Positions 1 to 13,070 of a DNA stretch of 64,000 nt are shown in pieces. Made by a program: the position numbers and the translations under genes. Within the stretch, counting starts at the first letter, position 1. Each line of letters begins with the position of its first letter. Source of the stretch: Eulemur rufifrons (Eukaryota; Chordata; Mammalia; Primates; Lemuridae); contig NC_091010.1 in assembly GCF_041146395.1 (NCBI RefSeq), positions 53,154,001 through 53,218,000 on the forward strand, written 5' to 3'. The notes beneath the pieces are model-generated. The model had not been told where the DNA came from. It searched no databases and saw nothing but the letters and a program-made list of their open reading frames with translations.

Positions 1-590
1 AACACATTAAAAAAGTAATTTATTTCTTAGACAAATCTTAGACTAAGCATTTTTAAGCTGGTAATTTTTAATAAAGTAATTGTAGAATTACGGATACATT
101 TTTTATAAGTCAGTAATTATTTTACTTAGAACGTATAAAATGGCTTTTAAAAGAGGGATTTTTTTTTAAAAAAAGGTTATTAAGAGTTTTACTGAATCAA
201 ATGAAAATTTCAAGTTTTATTAGCAAAAAATTAAATGACTAATTAGAATTTGTTTTATGGGTCTATATGCTCATTTTCAATAGGGAAACATAATAAATTT
301 TGGGGAGAAATCTGATCTGGCTGGATTCTCATTACCAGACTAAGAAACATTGAGTTGTGATTAGAATAAGACAAAGGCGGTGCTTATTCTTTCTACTCCC
401 CTTCCTATCCCACGTCACACCCAATCCTCATTTTGTAGTCAAGAGTTTCTGTCACCTCAACTTCACCACTGCCCCATCATCTTTTGCCTGAATAGTTTGC
501 CAGCTGGTATTCTACTCCCACTCCTGTACCCCCTAAACTTTCATCACAATACAAGGGTTACCTTTCGAAAGCAACACATCTGACCATGGC
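1..590. other. AT-rich DNA, nothing recognised
   Basis: Mostly A/T runs and short homopolymers. No repeat family, open frame of substance or RNA gene was recognised. Confidence 0.6.
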
Positions 591-1000
591 AGCAGAAGTT
601 CTCTTCTGTTTCAAACCCTCCAATGACTTCCCTTGTCCTTAGGATACAAGTAAAGATTATTAACGTAGCCTTCAAATTCTGCCTTATCCCTCCTTTGCCA
701 CATTCTAGAGCCTCATCTCATAGTACACTTTCAATGCTCCAATAACACTTGTTTCTTTTTTCAAAGCTTCTGGAAGATACTAGTTTTCTGCCTTTCTGGG
801 GTATCTACATAGGTTTTTTCCTCTACCCCCTTTAGTTGACTATTTTCTATTAATTCATTTAATCTCACTTCAATCATTACTTCTTCCAAGAAGCCTTTGA
901 TATGCTTGCGTCATATCTTTCATCATGTACTCTCTTTGCATCACATACTCTCCTAGATAGCACATAAGATGACAGCAATTGCATATTTATTTCCTTTCAT
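590..1000 (+). repeat. L2 LINE 3'-end relic
   Basis: The text resembles the L2 3' portion: a 'caatgacttccc' block, later an 'aagcctttgatatgc' block matching the 'aagccttccctga' part, then a tract like 'tactctctttgcatcacat'. It is heavily diverged with no coding capacity. Family and sense orientation come from remembered consensus; the exact ends are uncertain. Confidence 0.5.
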
Positions 1001-1369
1001 TCTGTAATAAAAACATAGGCTCTTAAGTGACAATATGATGTTGTATCAAATTTTCCTTGACTTGTCAAATTCACTCAATTAGATTTAAGAGTATATTTTT
1101 TTCAACCCTTGAAAATCAAGATAGAAAAACAAATCAAGATAGAGACAAGGTTTCATTAGTACCAAATACATTTTATTATCTTGAAGTGTGGAAGACTATC
1201 AGTGTCTGAGAAGCCGTTCTACCTGCAAAATCTGTGTGCATGTTGAGATTGGAAATGAATTGGAAATCAAAAAAGCAATAAGGAAATTGGGCAATTTTGA
1301 TATTTAAAAAACAAAAATTAAACATCCTCTAACTTCTGAGACAGATTTCAAGATGTATTTGAAAACTAA
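1001..1369. other. Unassigned AT-rich DNA
   Basis: Nothing recognised between the L2 relic and the split MIR. Confidence 0.5.
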
Positions 1370-1880
1370 TATCAGCAGAGTGACTATGGGCAGGTGGCTC
1401 AATCTCTATAAGCCTCAGTTTCTTATAGATAAAATGAGAATTAAAAGATACACCATGTTACCCCCCTTATCTGTGGAGGATACATTCCAAGACCCTCAGT
1501 GGATGCCTGAAACTGTGGATGGTAACAAATCCTATGTTTTTTTCTGCTATGATAACAGAGACAGCTACTAAGTTAGGAATAGTGGGCACATAGACAGCAT
1601 GGTGATGGTGGACAAAGAGGCGAATCACAACCTAGGTGAGATGGAGCAGGACTGTGCAAGATTTAATCAGATTTCATCACGCTACTCATAAAGGCACACA
1701 ATTTAAAACTTATTAATCTTTATTTTATTTCCGGAATTTTCCATTTAATATTTTTAGACCATGGTTGACTGGGGGTAACTAAAGCTGTGAAAAGTGAAAC
1801 AGTAGATAAAGAGGGACTACTGTATCTCATTTGTTGCAAGTTTCAAATGAAAATGAAAATGCTTGCCGTGTGCTCAAGAG
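1370..1880 (+). repeat. MIR SINE, split by a DNA transposon
   Basis: The left part (about 1375-1450) reads like the MIR core: a 'tgggcaggtggctcaatctc' stretch, then 'gcctcagtttctta' and 'ataaaatgagaatt'. The right part (from 1825) continues with 'atctcatttgttg', matching the MIR 'cctcatagggttgttg' block. The two halves are separated by the MER2-type element at 1451-1822, so the MIR was there first. The right boundary is vague. Confidence 0.45.
1451..1822. mobile_element. MER2-like non-autonomous DNA transposon (Tigger/pogo group)
   Basis: About 372 bp with imperfect terminal inverted repeats: a left end around 'ccccccttatctgtgg' and a right end 'gataaagagggactactg'. TA dinucleotides flank both ends (1449-1450 and 1823-1824), as expected for pogo/Tigger elements, which insert at TA. 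The internal phrases 'ccaagaccctcagtggatgc' and 'accatggttgactgggggta' are MER2 hallmarks. There is no transposase frame. It sits inside a MIR. The subfamily (MER2 against MER2B) is not resolved. Confidence 0.7.
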
Positions 1881-1909
1881 CAGTAAGGGATAGCTGACAC
1901 AGGAAAGCA

Positions 1910-2170
1910 GCAAGGTGTGGTGACTACAGTGGTTGGCTCTGACTCACACTGCCTGGATACAAATTCACAGTAAGACATTTGTTAATTGTGTGACCTAGAG
2001 CAAGTCATTTAAAATCTCCGAGCTCCTATTCTTTATCTGTAAAAGGGAATAATGACAAACTTTCTCATGTTGTTAAGGAAATTATACAAAATAGTATGCA
2101 TAAAAAGACTAGATGGGTGCCAAGCATATATTAATCATTTAGTAAATGACAGCTAACATTATCATTATTA
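1910..2170 (+). repeat. MIR SINE
   Basis: Nearly full MIR in sense orientation: 'ctgcctggatacaaat', then 'tgtgacctagagcaagtcat', 'ttatctgtaaaaggg', and the 3' part 'gtgccaagcatatat' followed by 'agtaaatgacagct'. Diverged but in the correct order. Confidence 0.7.
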
Positions 2171-3780
2171 CTATAATTTCTGTCACAAGATAAAAATTCA
2201 TTTTGCTTACCAGTGAATTGTCAGCTTGGGGACTATAGACGTTGCAAAAATGAGATATTTAAAACACCATAAAGTAAAAAAAAAAAAAAAAAAGACTATT
2301 GCTGGAGAAGAAATGTCTCTCTTCTAAATAAAAGTCACAACACCCTCTTAAGCTATTTCCAATAATATTGTTGACATTCTGACCACCAAATCCCAAACAG
2401 GATTTCCTTACTGTGCAATGCTGTTGTTTTTTATGGAGTCCTGCTTTGAGGCTGAAACAATCACACTAAACAGTCAGGGAGGGAGGACTCTCTGGTTATG
2501 ACACCTGGGGCATCCACTGGATTTACCATTTTTAAATATAAAAGTTCCTAAATTATTAACTTTACCCAAAGTTATATTTGACGCCAAAAAGTAATATCTG
2601 CATGAAGTATTAAGTGATTTTTTTATGAAAAAAGCCAAGTAATTTGACAGAGCATAATAATTACACTGTCAAAGAATACAAGTTTCCATTTCCTCAGAGA
2701 AATCTATATTATATGGTTTCAGTTTCACAGGCTGTCATCAAGATGATAAGATTTATTTCTCCTGTAATTGCACCATGGCAGCTGCTTTATAGGAAATGCA
2801 TATGCAATGTCTGCTTTTCAGAAGGTGCAGAACCCATGGCAGCACTTACACATTCACTTGTGTGCACAAATAAGCAACCGGCTTGCACGCCCGTGGAACT
2901 GGAGAACAGTTGTGGTAAGATATGCAAGGATGATGATCTATTAATAGTGGGGAGACCAGAAATACTCCTTTCCAAAAGAGCTTTTCCCTGAACTGAAGCT
3001 CGAAGTAACTTTCTACCAAAGAATGTAAGTTTTACGGCTACTTCAAGGTTTGGGAGCCATCTCATTTTTTAACCCATAAATCATATAGAGACAGACAACA
3101 ATCTAGAGCAGAGGATCAGGGGCTTAAGTGCATATTGACATTCCTCCGAGATCAGCAACTGTGTCATTACATGCCTGTCTAATTTGTCTGCATTTATTCT
3201 AATTCCTCAAAGTCTACTGCTGCTCAATATCATGCATTGAAAGGAATTCAGAAAGTATGAGGTTGATGTCTCATTTGGTGCTGGCCCTGAGAGCAGTGAA
3301 CAGTCATCCTTTGATATGTCCCACTTTTCAGAAGCCTTAAAACTGCACTGGAGAATTAAAACGTGTGTTTATAATAAACATGTTACATTGTTTTAATTTT
3401 AAAAAAGAAAAATTGTGTTTATGTCTTAAATAATTAGAAATATTTATTTTGCCACAAGTGTTAGGTAAAGTTGGGAAGCATTTAGAGAAAAGGATTAAGT
3501 TGAGATTAATATCTTGAAGGACAAAGACAGAGGGAGAGAGAAAGAGAGAGACTCTCTTTGGGGGTTGAGGACTCAAGAGTCTTCCATCTTGTGGCTCTAC
3601 AATATATTGTCTTTAGAGAACTGTCCGATATACCATCAAAGCAGAAGATCATGTCTGGGATGGCTTTGTGCACAGGACTGGAAGTGACATATAGTATTTC
3701 CTCCACTCTGTGTGTAAGTGCGGAGAGGCTAGGAATGTAATATATCTTTGTGCTTAGCAGGGAGAGTAGATTGTTAGGTG
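2171..3780. other. Unassigned DNA with an A18 run
   Basis: An uninterrupted run of 18 A lies at 2276-2293, which could be the decayed tail of a retroposon, but no body was recognised upstream. A 115-codon open frame at 2644-2991 has no recognisable domain and overlaps an antisense frame of similar size, so it is not called a gene. The part at 3525-3555 is GA-rich. Confidence 0.5.
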
Positions 3781-4639
3781 AAAGTCTCTACCACTGACGC
3801 TAGGCTCCAAACTGGTTTCTCCATGCTTTATTTAGTAAAATATTATGCTCTAGTCCTACTAACCAGCACCTCAAGACAAGGAACTGATAACAAAATGAAG
3901 GAGCTACTGACTCCCTGTCTAACAAGTTCTGGTCCAGGCACCAGCTGTCAGACTCCCTGTTGCAGATGCCTGCTTGAACTCTTGGACCCTGCTGTGCTCT
4001 GGGGTCCTGTCTCTGGGACAGATGAGAGTCTGTTCTCACTGACAAACTTATCCCAGTTCCCACCCCATGACTAACCACAGTAGCTCTTATACATGGTTGC
4101 TGTTTGCTGACTTATTTTTACTACAGAGGTCATTAAGCATTTACTCTGCCGTGTTCAGCAATTCTTGTGAAAACATCCCCAGTGATGCGTTAGTTAACAG
4201 TCTGTCAACCCCTCCATAATAATTTCCATTTGTCACTCAGCTATAAAATTATATAAAAGCTTGCCTACATTGTCTGAGCTTTGAAGCAATTTTATGTGTA
4301 CTCACTACTCACTTCCCAAATAAAACTTGAGAAACTCAGAGGGTGGGTGAGCAAGAGAGGAAACCTGAAAGAAAAAGTGTGAGGAAGGAACAGGGAAAAC
4401 ATAAGGAGAAATGTGAGACATTGTCACAAAGACACAGCATTACTGAGGGTAGTGAGAAGAGGAAAGAGAAAGCATAGACAGGACTGACTATAGGCAAAAG
4501 ACTTAATGGAGAGCCAAGAAAGAATGAGCAATGCGAGGGAAAAAAAATATTAAAAAAATAAGATAGATGGAAATAGGAAAACTTCTAGAAAAGGGGTCTT
4601 TGTCAGGTTGCTCCTCTTATGTCCTTTGCTTTCTCTCCA
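3781..4639. other. Unassigned DNA
   Basis: A somewhat GC-richer patch at 3900-4080, then a purine-rich stretch at about 4320-4560 (GAA/GAG-rich). No family or gene recognised. Overlapping open frames of under 100 codons on both strands are regarded as chance. Confidence 0.5.
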
Positions 4640-4740
4640 TTGAATGATTCATTCACTTATTGAATTAACAAACATTTCTTGAGCATCTATTATTTCATTG
4701 GTAAGTATTTTATATGAGCTATCATCTAAGCATATTATAA
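4640..4740 (-). repeat. L2/MIR-type 3'-end scrap
   Basis: The text 'attcattcacttattgaatt' followed by 'aacaaacatttcttgagcat' is the reverse-oriented L2 3' terminus (the block of ATTCA repeats plus 'aacaaatatttattgagc'). Only this end is recognisable. Confidence 0.45.
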
Positions 4741-5814
4741 TAGTGTAGATTTGGTATCAGTTCCCACCAGTGGGTGGGCACAAATTGGTGGTGCAGGTTC
4801 TTAGTGGCACAGGCTTTCTGAAGCAGCAGCTAAGCTGGCTGGAAAACTGAGAAAAGATAAATGGTAGAAGTGAGGTTCAGCTGAGGCTTGAAGGCCAAAT
4901 AAGACCTAAGGAACAGAGAAAAGATCTGGGGACACCTTAAACAAGATAGAAAAATACATAGAAGAACAATTCATTCTAGGAACCTGCAGTTCATGAGCTT
5001 ATGTTTATAGGTATGGAAAGAAACAGAATTAAATGGAAGAAGACAAGGGAATAAAGAATGGGGGGGGGCGGGAAACAGAGGATTAGGAAGACAGATATAG
5101 GAGAATGAGAAATGGATGAGGGAGAGAGATAAAGAGATAAAGAGATCTGGTCACAGACTTTTCAGGACTGTGGCCATCTTATGGTCTCAGAAAACCTGAC
5201 ACAGTGAAGAAGAGTTTAGGTCTCCCTGTGGACTGGGCTTCTCTGTCACTTTACCAGACGGGCTGTGAACAGAAAAGCCATGGCCTGACCCCTAGACTCA
5301 TGGTCTGGTTGTCCTGAGTGCAATGACAAGCATGCTGAAGGCACGGACTTAGCCAGCTGAAGGGCTGGCACATAAACAGAGGCAAATAAACCCTGTTAGA
5401 ATCAGTGAGGAGCAAACATATTAAATTGGATTTTCTTTTAACTATTCTTCTAACATTTATTGATTTGTTATTTAAGAGCTTAGACCATGAAAATGGATTT
5501 TCCCCACTTAAGATGGAAATAAAATAGAAAATAGGGAAATAGTTATTGCATAGCATTTTTAATGCATTTAACACATTTTTATTACAGAGATTCATTCAAA
5601 CTTCTATTCTTCATCTTCATATGAGACAAAATGTGTCCATTACATACCTTTACTATAAAGTCGAATCACATTTAACATGACTTAAAGCTAGTCCCTCACA
5701 GCTGGACCAGTCTGATCTTTCTTGCTTCATTACACTCCGTGTATCTTTTCTCATTCCAAGGTCAAGGTCATTCAACTACACACAGGCCTTTAGAGATGAA
5801 ATGTTGGGTATCAT
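4741..5814. other. Unassigned DNA, purine-rich in places
   Basis: Contains a G8 run with a following C and GGG (5060-5070) and a GA-rich stretch at 5080-5145. No repeat family, exon or RNA gene was recognised. Confidence 0.5.
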
Positions 5815-6000
5815 CTTTGGGCCTTTAAATATGCTGTTCCTTTCAGTAGAAATACTCTTAACTGCCTGCACCCACCCCCCCCAAATACTTATCTGGGGAA
5901 GTTTCTTCAGGACTCAGCCAAAGGTCTTAGCTTCAATCCTGGAAGCCTTCCCTGATCCTCTAAGCTGGGTTATGTGGTCCTCTAGTAGTTACAGCATAGG
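5815..6000 (+). repeat. L2 LINE 3' relic
   Basis: Includes 'aggactcagccaaaggtct' and 'ctggaagccttccctgatcc', matching the L2 segment with 'ggtctcagctcaaatgtca' and 'ggaagccttccctgacc'. Diverged; the ends are approximate. Confidence 0.55.
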
Positions 6001-6014
6001 TTTAACTACTATTA

Positions 6015-6490
6015 ATATAACAGAGCATCAGAATAACAGGAGCTTATTTCTGATGGGATAGACTTTATTTATCCCTCATTTAGCATACAGAGCTTAAGTA
6101 GTTCAGGCCTGGGGTGGGAGATTGAGAGTGTCAGGGACCAGGCTCTACCTTGTTGCTTCACCATTTCTAGGGACTTATCTTCATCTCTATTGCCCAAATT
6201 GGCTTACCCACATCTATAATATATTCCAACTAGCAGGCAGCATGGCAAAAATAAAGATAGTTCCTATGTCTTCCCCTGAGGAAACAATTGGACATTGCGC
6301 ATTTCACTTCTGCTCACATCTCATTGGCTAGAACTTTGCATGATCACACTTAGCTGCAAGAAAACACCTGAAAGTGCAGTATTATTCTGGATGCCCATGT
6401 CTCCATCAAAAATCAGAGGTTTCACTACTATACCAACGAGGGGGCCAATGCATGGCTTCTACCAGTGTATCGTCTAAGAGCAGTTCTCCC
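6015..6490 (-). repeat. Old interspersed repeat, LTR-like (family not assigned)
   Basis: The segment begins with a 'gagcttatttctgatgggat' block, contains 'tcagggaccaggctctacct' and 'tctcattggctagaact', and ends near 'tctaagagcagttctc'. From memory this order matches a common ancient primate LTR-type repeat in reverse orientation, but I cannot name the subfamily. No coding capacity. Confidence 0.4.
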
Positions 6491-6554
6491 AGTTAAGTGT
6501 TTACCACATTATATTAAATCAACTATGATCTTCGCTATTTCTGCTGAATAAATA

Positions 6555-6655
6555 TTGTGATTCTGGGTTCTGTACCCCTAGTGCCTTGTACAGAGTTTAG
6601 CACATTGTATTTATGCAACTATTACTACTTGAATTAATAAATTCAAATATTGTGA
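6555..6655 (+). repeat. L2 3'-terminal scrap
   Basis: The phrases 'tagtgccttgtacagagttt' and 'tgaattaataaattcaaat' correspond to the last part of L2 ('agtgcctagcacagtgcctg' and 'gaatgaatgaat'). Short and diverged. Confidence 0.5.
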
Positions 6656-6849
6656 ACACACTGAGAAAGCAGGAGGGATACAGGCCAGATGGCTAGCTTG
6701 GACTTTCTGGGATAGAGGAATGGTGTTATTATTATATTAAATAATAGCTGGATAATGAATTAATTATATGAAAAGTGGGGAGCTTGAGAGGACTAGTAAG
6801 TTTTCTCTAAAAAAGACTCCCTCGTCTGGCAGGCTGTGAGGGCTAGAGG

Positions 6850-7010
6850 TGGAATAGGATGGGGAAAAGAGCATTGAACTTAGAGAGAAAATAACAGGAT
6901 CTCCATTTTATAACTATGGGACTGGGCCATTGACAATAGAATATGCATCTTTAATTTTCAGTTTCCTCATAAGGGAATTAGACTTCTGTGCAAGCGCTGG
7001 TTATTATCAT
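6850..7010 (+). repeat. MIR SINE, weak
   Basis: 'aaagagcattgaacttagag', then 'tatgggactgggcca' and 'ttttcagtttcctcataa' follow the MIR order (gain of 'agagcatgg', 'tgtgaccttgggcaa', 'cctcagtttcctcat'). Highly diverged. Confidence 0.4.
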
Positions 7011-9524
7011 CATTGTGGGGACCAGTAAAGTCAAAATTTTGATGGAAGGGCTCACTCTGTTTCAAAACACACAGAGGGAATTGATCAACTAGGCATGCAT
7101 GTGAATGTGGCAAAACTCATTGCCTGGGACTCCACTGATTTGTAATCTGTGCTGGTTCCGTCTGTGCTGATTGCAAGCAAACTGCATGCTGTGGGAAAAA
7201 TGAGATGCTGATAGAATTCTATTAAAATAGTAAATGAAATTGTAAGGCACTGAGTTAACACCACCCACACTGGTCATTGTTTCAGTCATTTTCTAATGCA
7301 GACACCAAAACCATGGTCTTACAGAATTTACACATCCATGAGGCAAAAATAAACGCAGTGTTTGGAAGCATTGGCACAGGCATGGCAAAGCCTTAATTCC
7401 AGTGAAACAGGCACATAGCAAATACTGTAAAGTGGTATCTCAAATATTAAAGTCTTGGAAACAACAATCTTGTCTAATCTTTTTAAACTACACAGGTATA
7501 GCCGACAACATGTATTTCATCGTCTCCTCAGGACAGCAACCCCCTTCCTTTGGGCAACTGCTTTCTCCCTAGTTTAACCTCTTGCTCCGGTTGGAACCAA
7601 ACATTGATGTTCCCTACTTCCCACAGCCTGGTCCCTCCTAGAGCCCACAGAGGAAGGCATGTAACCTGGCTGGGCCACTTTCTCATAATTTTTCAAGTCA
7701 ATCAGAGATCTCTTTTGTCTTTGCTAGTAGTATTTTAAGTATGAGAACTCAGAATTGTCAAAATATATTTTGTTTTTCCTACCCCTATCTTTTACTATAG
7801 ATGATAAAAGAGTAAAAATGTAGAGAGAAACAGAGTAAGGTGGACAGTGTAGAAAGCTGTGATGGCCTCATCCCTGGGGGCCCAATTCTAACCTTACCCT
7901 TTCTGTAGCCTATTGGTGCAAGTCAGTCATTTCTCCTCTCTTTTTTTTCCGTAACTCTGATCTGATTTCTGCCACTCACTCACAATGAAAGAATCCTGTC
8001 TAATATCTTGATGCCTAATTCATCCTTACAGCAGACTCTGAATAAAAAGGGAAGTGATGACAGTCCCCTCTGTTCCACATAAATAGATTAGGGGCCAAGG
8101 TCACAGCACATTCTAGCTATGGATTGGGACCCGTGACCCAAGAGCTCTACAACGACCCTCTACACCACTGGATGCAAGGCTGCAGATTCTGAAGCTTCTC
8201 AGAAATGAGGAAAATTAAATTTTGGTGAGTCTTGATTTCTCTTCTCATTCACCGTGCTTTTTCTCACCATCATTCAGAATTTTCTTCTATGTTTACTATT
8301 CTAAAATGAATGGGATTTTCAGTCACTCACTATTCTGGTAATAAAGCAAAAACAGTAGTCATAAAACAAATTTTATTTCATATATGTATACTCTCATTGA
8401 ATCTTTCTCATTTTATAGATGACAAAATTGAGACTCAGTTGAATATTGTTTTTATAATGTATTTGTCAAACAGACTAGCTTTTAGCATAGATATGCACCC
8501 TGAATTGAAGGGAAAATATACAATTGTTAGAACCATCTTTGATAAGAAAAACATAAAACTAATGTAAAACTTGGAGACTTGTTTTTCCTTCTAAATATGT
8601 AATTTAGTTCCCCAGTGGATGGTCATTAGTATTTGAAGGCCCCAGATAATCACTGTGTGTGTATATGTGTACATATGCCACCATATTCACCCCAAATTTA
8701 CATATGCATCCTAGTTAAATTGGTAAAAAAGTTTTTAAAAGGATGGAAAATAAATTACAAATTAAATTCTGACTAATTTATTAAAAAGGGCTTAGGAGTT
8801 TTACCTTGATATTAATAGGGAATGGTTACAAAATGATTATATATACACACATACATACATATAATCATTACTTCTTGTTGTCAGCAACTTATTAGAGCCC
8901 CCTCCTTCTCCTGATCCACACTCAACAGCCACATGAAAATTCATGGCCAAGTAGCTGACTCCTCTCTGGCTGTTCCAGAAACCCTAGGGCTGAGAACTGT
9001 TTCTCAGGAATGGCGACCCGGGGCAACTGATGCATGCAGACTGTTGTCTGTTCTCCCTGTCTCTATAAAACAGAGGCCCTGACATTCTTTTTCCGGGTCC
9101 TCTGCAAGTTCTGGAATCATGTCTCTGAGGCCCATCCTAGGACCATGATCCAGATACCCACCCATAGATTTTCAGTTCCAAATGTGTGTCTTCTTACGCT
9201 TGTGCATCCTGCAAGGCCTAGATTCTTCTCTGCTGCCATACCTTGTAATTTCCAAAGTGAACAGCTTGCCCAGGTCATGACCTTCTGATGCTGTACCCTT
9301 TTGGTTTAGGCCTGAATGTTAGAGTTGAGCTTTTTCCCTGCATCTGTACCTGGACCTGTACAGGGGACCTACCTAGTTGGACTGTCAAATGTTATCATCC
9401 TATCCTTGGAATCCTTCCAACAGTTTTCTGACTGTTGGGCTAAGGGAATACTGAGCACTCACATGTCCTGCTTGATTTTCTCTTCTCCCTCCTACTCAAC
9501 CACACTTACCAACCCCAACTCACC
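7011..9524. other. Unassigned DNA with minor simple sequence
   Basis: Nothing coding was recognised. A short antisense MIR-like core is visible at about 8385-8440 ('tcattttatagatgacaaaa'). TG/TA-rich simple sequence lies at 8653-8680 and ATAC-rich sequence at 8838-8870. The stretch 8880-9300 is somewhat GC-richer but matches no family I know. Confidence 0.45.
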
Positions 9525-9800
9525 CTTGATGATACAGCTCATTCTTCACTTCCTCAGGTATTCTCACACCTCCAAAAGTAAACCCATTCTATTTTATGGT
9601 CTCCTAACATAATACACCTCTGCAGTTATAATTTTAATTTGCATGTGTGCTGTGTGTGTTTGTGTGCATCTCTGTTTCCTCTCAAAGTACTAGCTTTGAG
9701 AGTATAAACTCCATGATGGCAAAAGTAATATGTGATTACTGTGTCCATTACATCTCCTAATTTACCATAGTGATGCTCAGTCAATTGAATAAGTTGAATC
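9525..9800 (+). repeat. L2 LINE 3' relic
   Basis: 'gtactagctttgagagtata' followed by 'aactccatgatggcaaaagt' matches the L2 part 'agaatgtaagctccatgagggcaggga', and the following block 'gtgtccattacatctcctaa' fits its continuation. A small TG-rich patch lies at 9645-9668. Confidence 0.55.
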
Positions 9801-9984
9801 TATATGAATTAGGAGACCAGTGTCCCAGTCATGGTTCTGCTACTGACTATGTATTTGCATCAAAAAATACTCCTGGATTTTGTTATTGAAATTTATATGT
9901 GCACAGCACAAATCTCACCCACAAGGGAGCCCAACCATTTGGGAATAAATAATTTAAGGAGTATTCTCAGTCTCTGGCCATTTG

Positions 9985-10110
9985 AATAGAAAGAATTGTA
10001 AGAATTACCTTTGTTCCCATTTTGCAAATTAAGAAACTGAGAATCGAAAAAAGCAGGAGTCCTATTCTGTGTCACCCTCTACTAGGTCTGGTTGCAAACT
10101 CAGCTTTCTA
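9985..10110 (-). repeat. MIR SINE core, antisense
   Basis: 'cccattttgcaaattaagaa' then 'actgagaatcgaaaaaagca' corresponds to the reverse complement of the MIR core. The flanks have decayed. Confidence 0.45.
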
Positions 10111-12726
10111 TACACTAAAAGTACTATATTTTAAAGAAAATTTTTCTCACTAACTCCCTCAAATATGTACATATATACATATATGTCTCTGTGTGTATTC
10201 AGACACATAGAGAGGTTATAATCTATATTGGGAATGTATATATGTGTATATATCAGAGGAGAAACAATACTACTTAGACACTCTAGAGCAGAGATCATTT
10301 ATTCACTGCAGAGTGGAGAGGTTAACTGGATACCGAGTCACCTCATATTCTGTATCTGCTACTCCCCAGCATGTGGTACCCCTAAATAAATGTGGCATTA
10401 AATTAAATTGGACAGCTTCACAATATAATAACAAAAGAAAATCAATATCTTTTTAAATTCCAGTGTTAATTAAAGCCAAACTTTTCTTGGAAACTCAGAA
10501 GCAAAGGTTTGCTCTCCCTTTAATCCCTTCTATTAATATTCTCAATACGGAAAGGAAGATAGGGAAGATAGACCTCCAGATGCAGAGATTGGAAGAAAAG
10601 TTTAATCCCCTGTAAGTCACCTCAGGTTGGGTTGTAAAAGGACCTTACATATCCCAACTTCCATCTTCAGTTGGCTCCCCTTGTATCAACATGCTATTTT
10701 TCACTGAGAGACGAGTGCTGCTATAAAGGATCTCAATATTCTATGAGCAATGACCACTATTATTTTTTAGGAAATGACAGACAAAGAAAATAAGGCCCAG
10801 AAAGTTTCAGAAAACATATTGCTTGGAAGAGGGAAAAGATGAAAAACATGCACTTTCCCTCCCATCACTCTTGACTGTACTGGAGATGTTCACTAATTCT
10901 ATCTTGGTCCAGAGCTGCTGGAAGTAAAATATCAGAAGTATAAGGTCTACTTCTAGGGAGGTAACTACAGAGACCTTTTATTGGCCTAGGCATTAGCTTC
11001 AGACTTGAATTGCAAGGTATTATGAATAATGCTTAAAAGATTTTTCTGGGAAAAGAGTCCCCATTGGGCCACAAGGGGCTCTGCCATCAGCCTACTTCCA
11101 ATTCTGTATATCCTTCCTGTATACAAGACTAACAGCTCATTCCTGCATAGTCAGGGTAGAATTTATAAACAATTTCATTTATAATGCATTAAAGTAACTC
11201 AATATTCAAGTTATCTGGCAATGAATCCTCTGGAAATTCAAATTTTCCCTTTATCATGTGAAAAACCATGACTCTCAAAACTATACTAACTGGTTGTACA
11301 AGTTTGAATTTTTATACTGGTGTAGGATTGCCTACAGTCTACTTTTAGTTCAATTGTCATCGTTATTTACCTCATTTTAAATGGTGAGTATTAATTTAGT
11401 TTTATGGTCTATGTGTCTTTTTGTGATCCATGTGACTTGTTTTTTTCCTGAAATCAGTCCCTTAGTTTGTCATCTCTAATACTGTCACTCTAAATATAGG
11501 ATATGGAAAATGCACTCTTCCAAATCATGTAGCCAATTAGCACTGAAGTTATCACAGCCTGACAGCAGGGAAAAAGAAAAGAAAAAAAGTCAAAACTATT
11601 CTAATCATGTCATTAGCAATACCCCAGACCCAGTTGTAAGAAGAAGAGAGGTTGCTCATGCCTACAGGGAGAAAACACCACCAGAGTAGAGAATCCCAAT
11701 TAACTGTGCAAAGTGAATTCCAAAATTCATTTTTCCTAATAAATAGAGTTTGTCTTTTTTCTTACTTATTTTTGGTGGAAAATAGATAAACATAAAACTT
11801 TTTAAAAGAATTATCATTTCTAGATTATTGTACATCGATCTAGAATCCAAAATATTTGTAGAGAAAACTTCAAGGCAGAAGCCAAATATTTTAATTTCTT
11901 TGTTTGCCTTTCATAGCTTAGCTTCCATACATTTTGGATTTTAACCCAAAATAGGTCACAATTTGTGCAAGTTTCCTTGAGGGAAATGAAGGTCCAAAAT
12001 GAAAAACTTCAAGTAGTCTTAACAGAAGGAAATTCTAACAATGTCTGTTCCGTTTCCACATTTAAACCACATAATACTGAGTCTTTCTAACTCTTTGCTT
12101 TGAGGGATAACTATGATTCACATCTGTTAAATAACAAAGCAAACCTGTAAATCAGAAAAGCAGAAACTACTGTTTAAAAACAAATCACAACAAAGAAAAC
12201 AAACAAAACAGTAATAGATGGGTCAGTAAAATCTTTCCTAGGAATATACAATAAATCCCTGCCACACTATGTCAGCTACATACAAGAGGAGAAGGTCAGG
12301 CTCATGACATTAGAGATGGTAGAGTACGAAGCCTTGATAATATGCTTTCCTCTCTTCTTGCATGATGTGAATCCTCTGCTGCAAGGAAAGGATGAGATCT
12401 CTAAGCAAAAAACTTTCTTCTGTTCAATCTGGGCTACAAGCTGTTATCCACTTGGCTCATTTGAAGCTATTCCTGCTGCTTGGATTGCTAGTAAGCCTGA
12501 ATTCCTCATCTGGATAACAGCAATTTTTACAAATCTTATATACCGTATACTTCTCTTTTTTTTAATATAAGCAAATTTTGTGAATATACATTCAATGTCA
12601 TGAGGATTTGATTATTTTTATCTCCCCTACCAGGCTATTAAGCTCTATGAATGCAGGGGTTATGTTTTTTTCTTATTTGTTCATTGGTTTGTTTTTCCAA
12701 TTTTATGTATTCTAAAAGTTATTCCT
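10111..12726. other. Unassigned DNA
   Basis: An interrupted alternating TA/CA stretch occurs at 10165-10195 and 10235-10253. A weak antisense MIR-like core sits near 10755-10815 ('aaataaggcccagaaagttt'). Otherwise no family, exon or RNA gene recognised. Open frames are all under 90 codons. Confidence 0.45.
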
Positions 12727-13070
12727 TTTAGTTATGTATTGCCATGCAAGAAATTGTCATAAACTCTAATGACTTAAAACAAGTATGGTGATTACTCAAA
12801 AAAATTAGACATAGACTTACCACATATAGGTATACATTCAAAACAACTCAAAGAAAGGACTCAGGCAGACATTTGTACACCCACAATCATAGCATTATTC
12901 ACAGTAGTCAGAAGGTAGAAGAAACCCAAGTGCCCATTAATGAATGAATGAGCAAGCAAAATGTTCTTTATACAAACAATGAAATATTATTCAGCCTTAA
13001 AAAGGAAGAAAATTCAAACAGACGCTATAAGATGGATGAACCTTGAAGACATAAGTTTGAACAAAATAAG

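Noticed and set aside
2276..2293. A18 run as tail of a processed pseudogene
   Set aside because: No coding similarity or flanking duplication could be recognised upstream.
2644..3065. Open frames of 115 (plus) and 92 (minus) codons
   Set aside because: They overlap each other on opposite strands, have no recognisable domain, and no splice or promoter context supports them.
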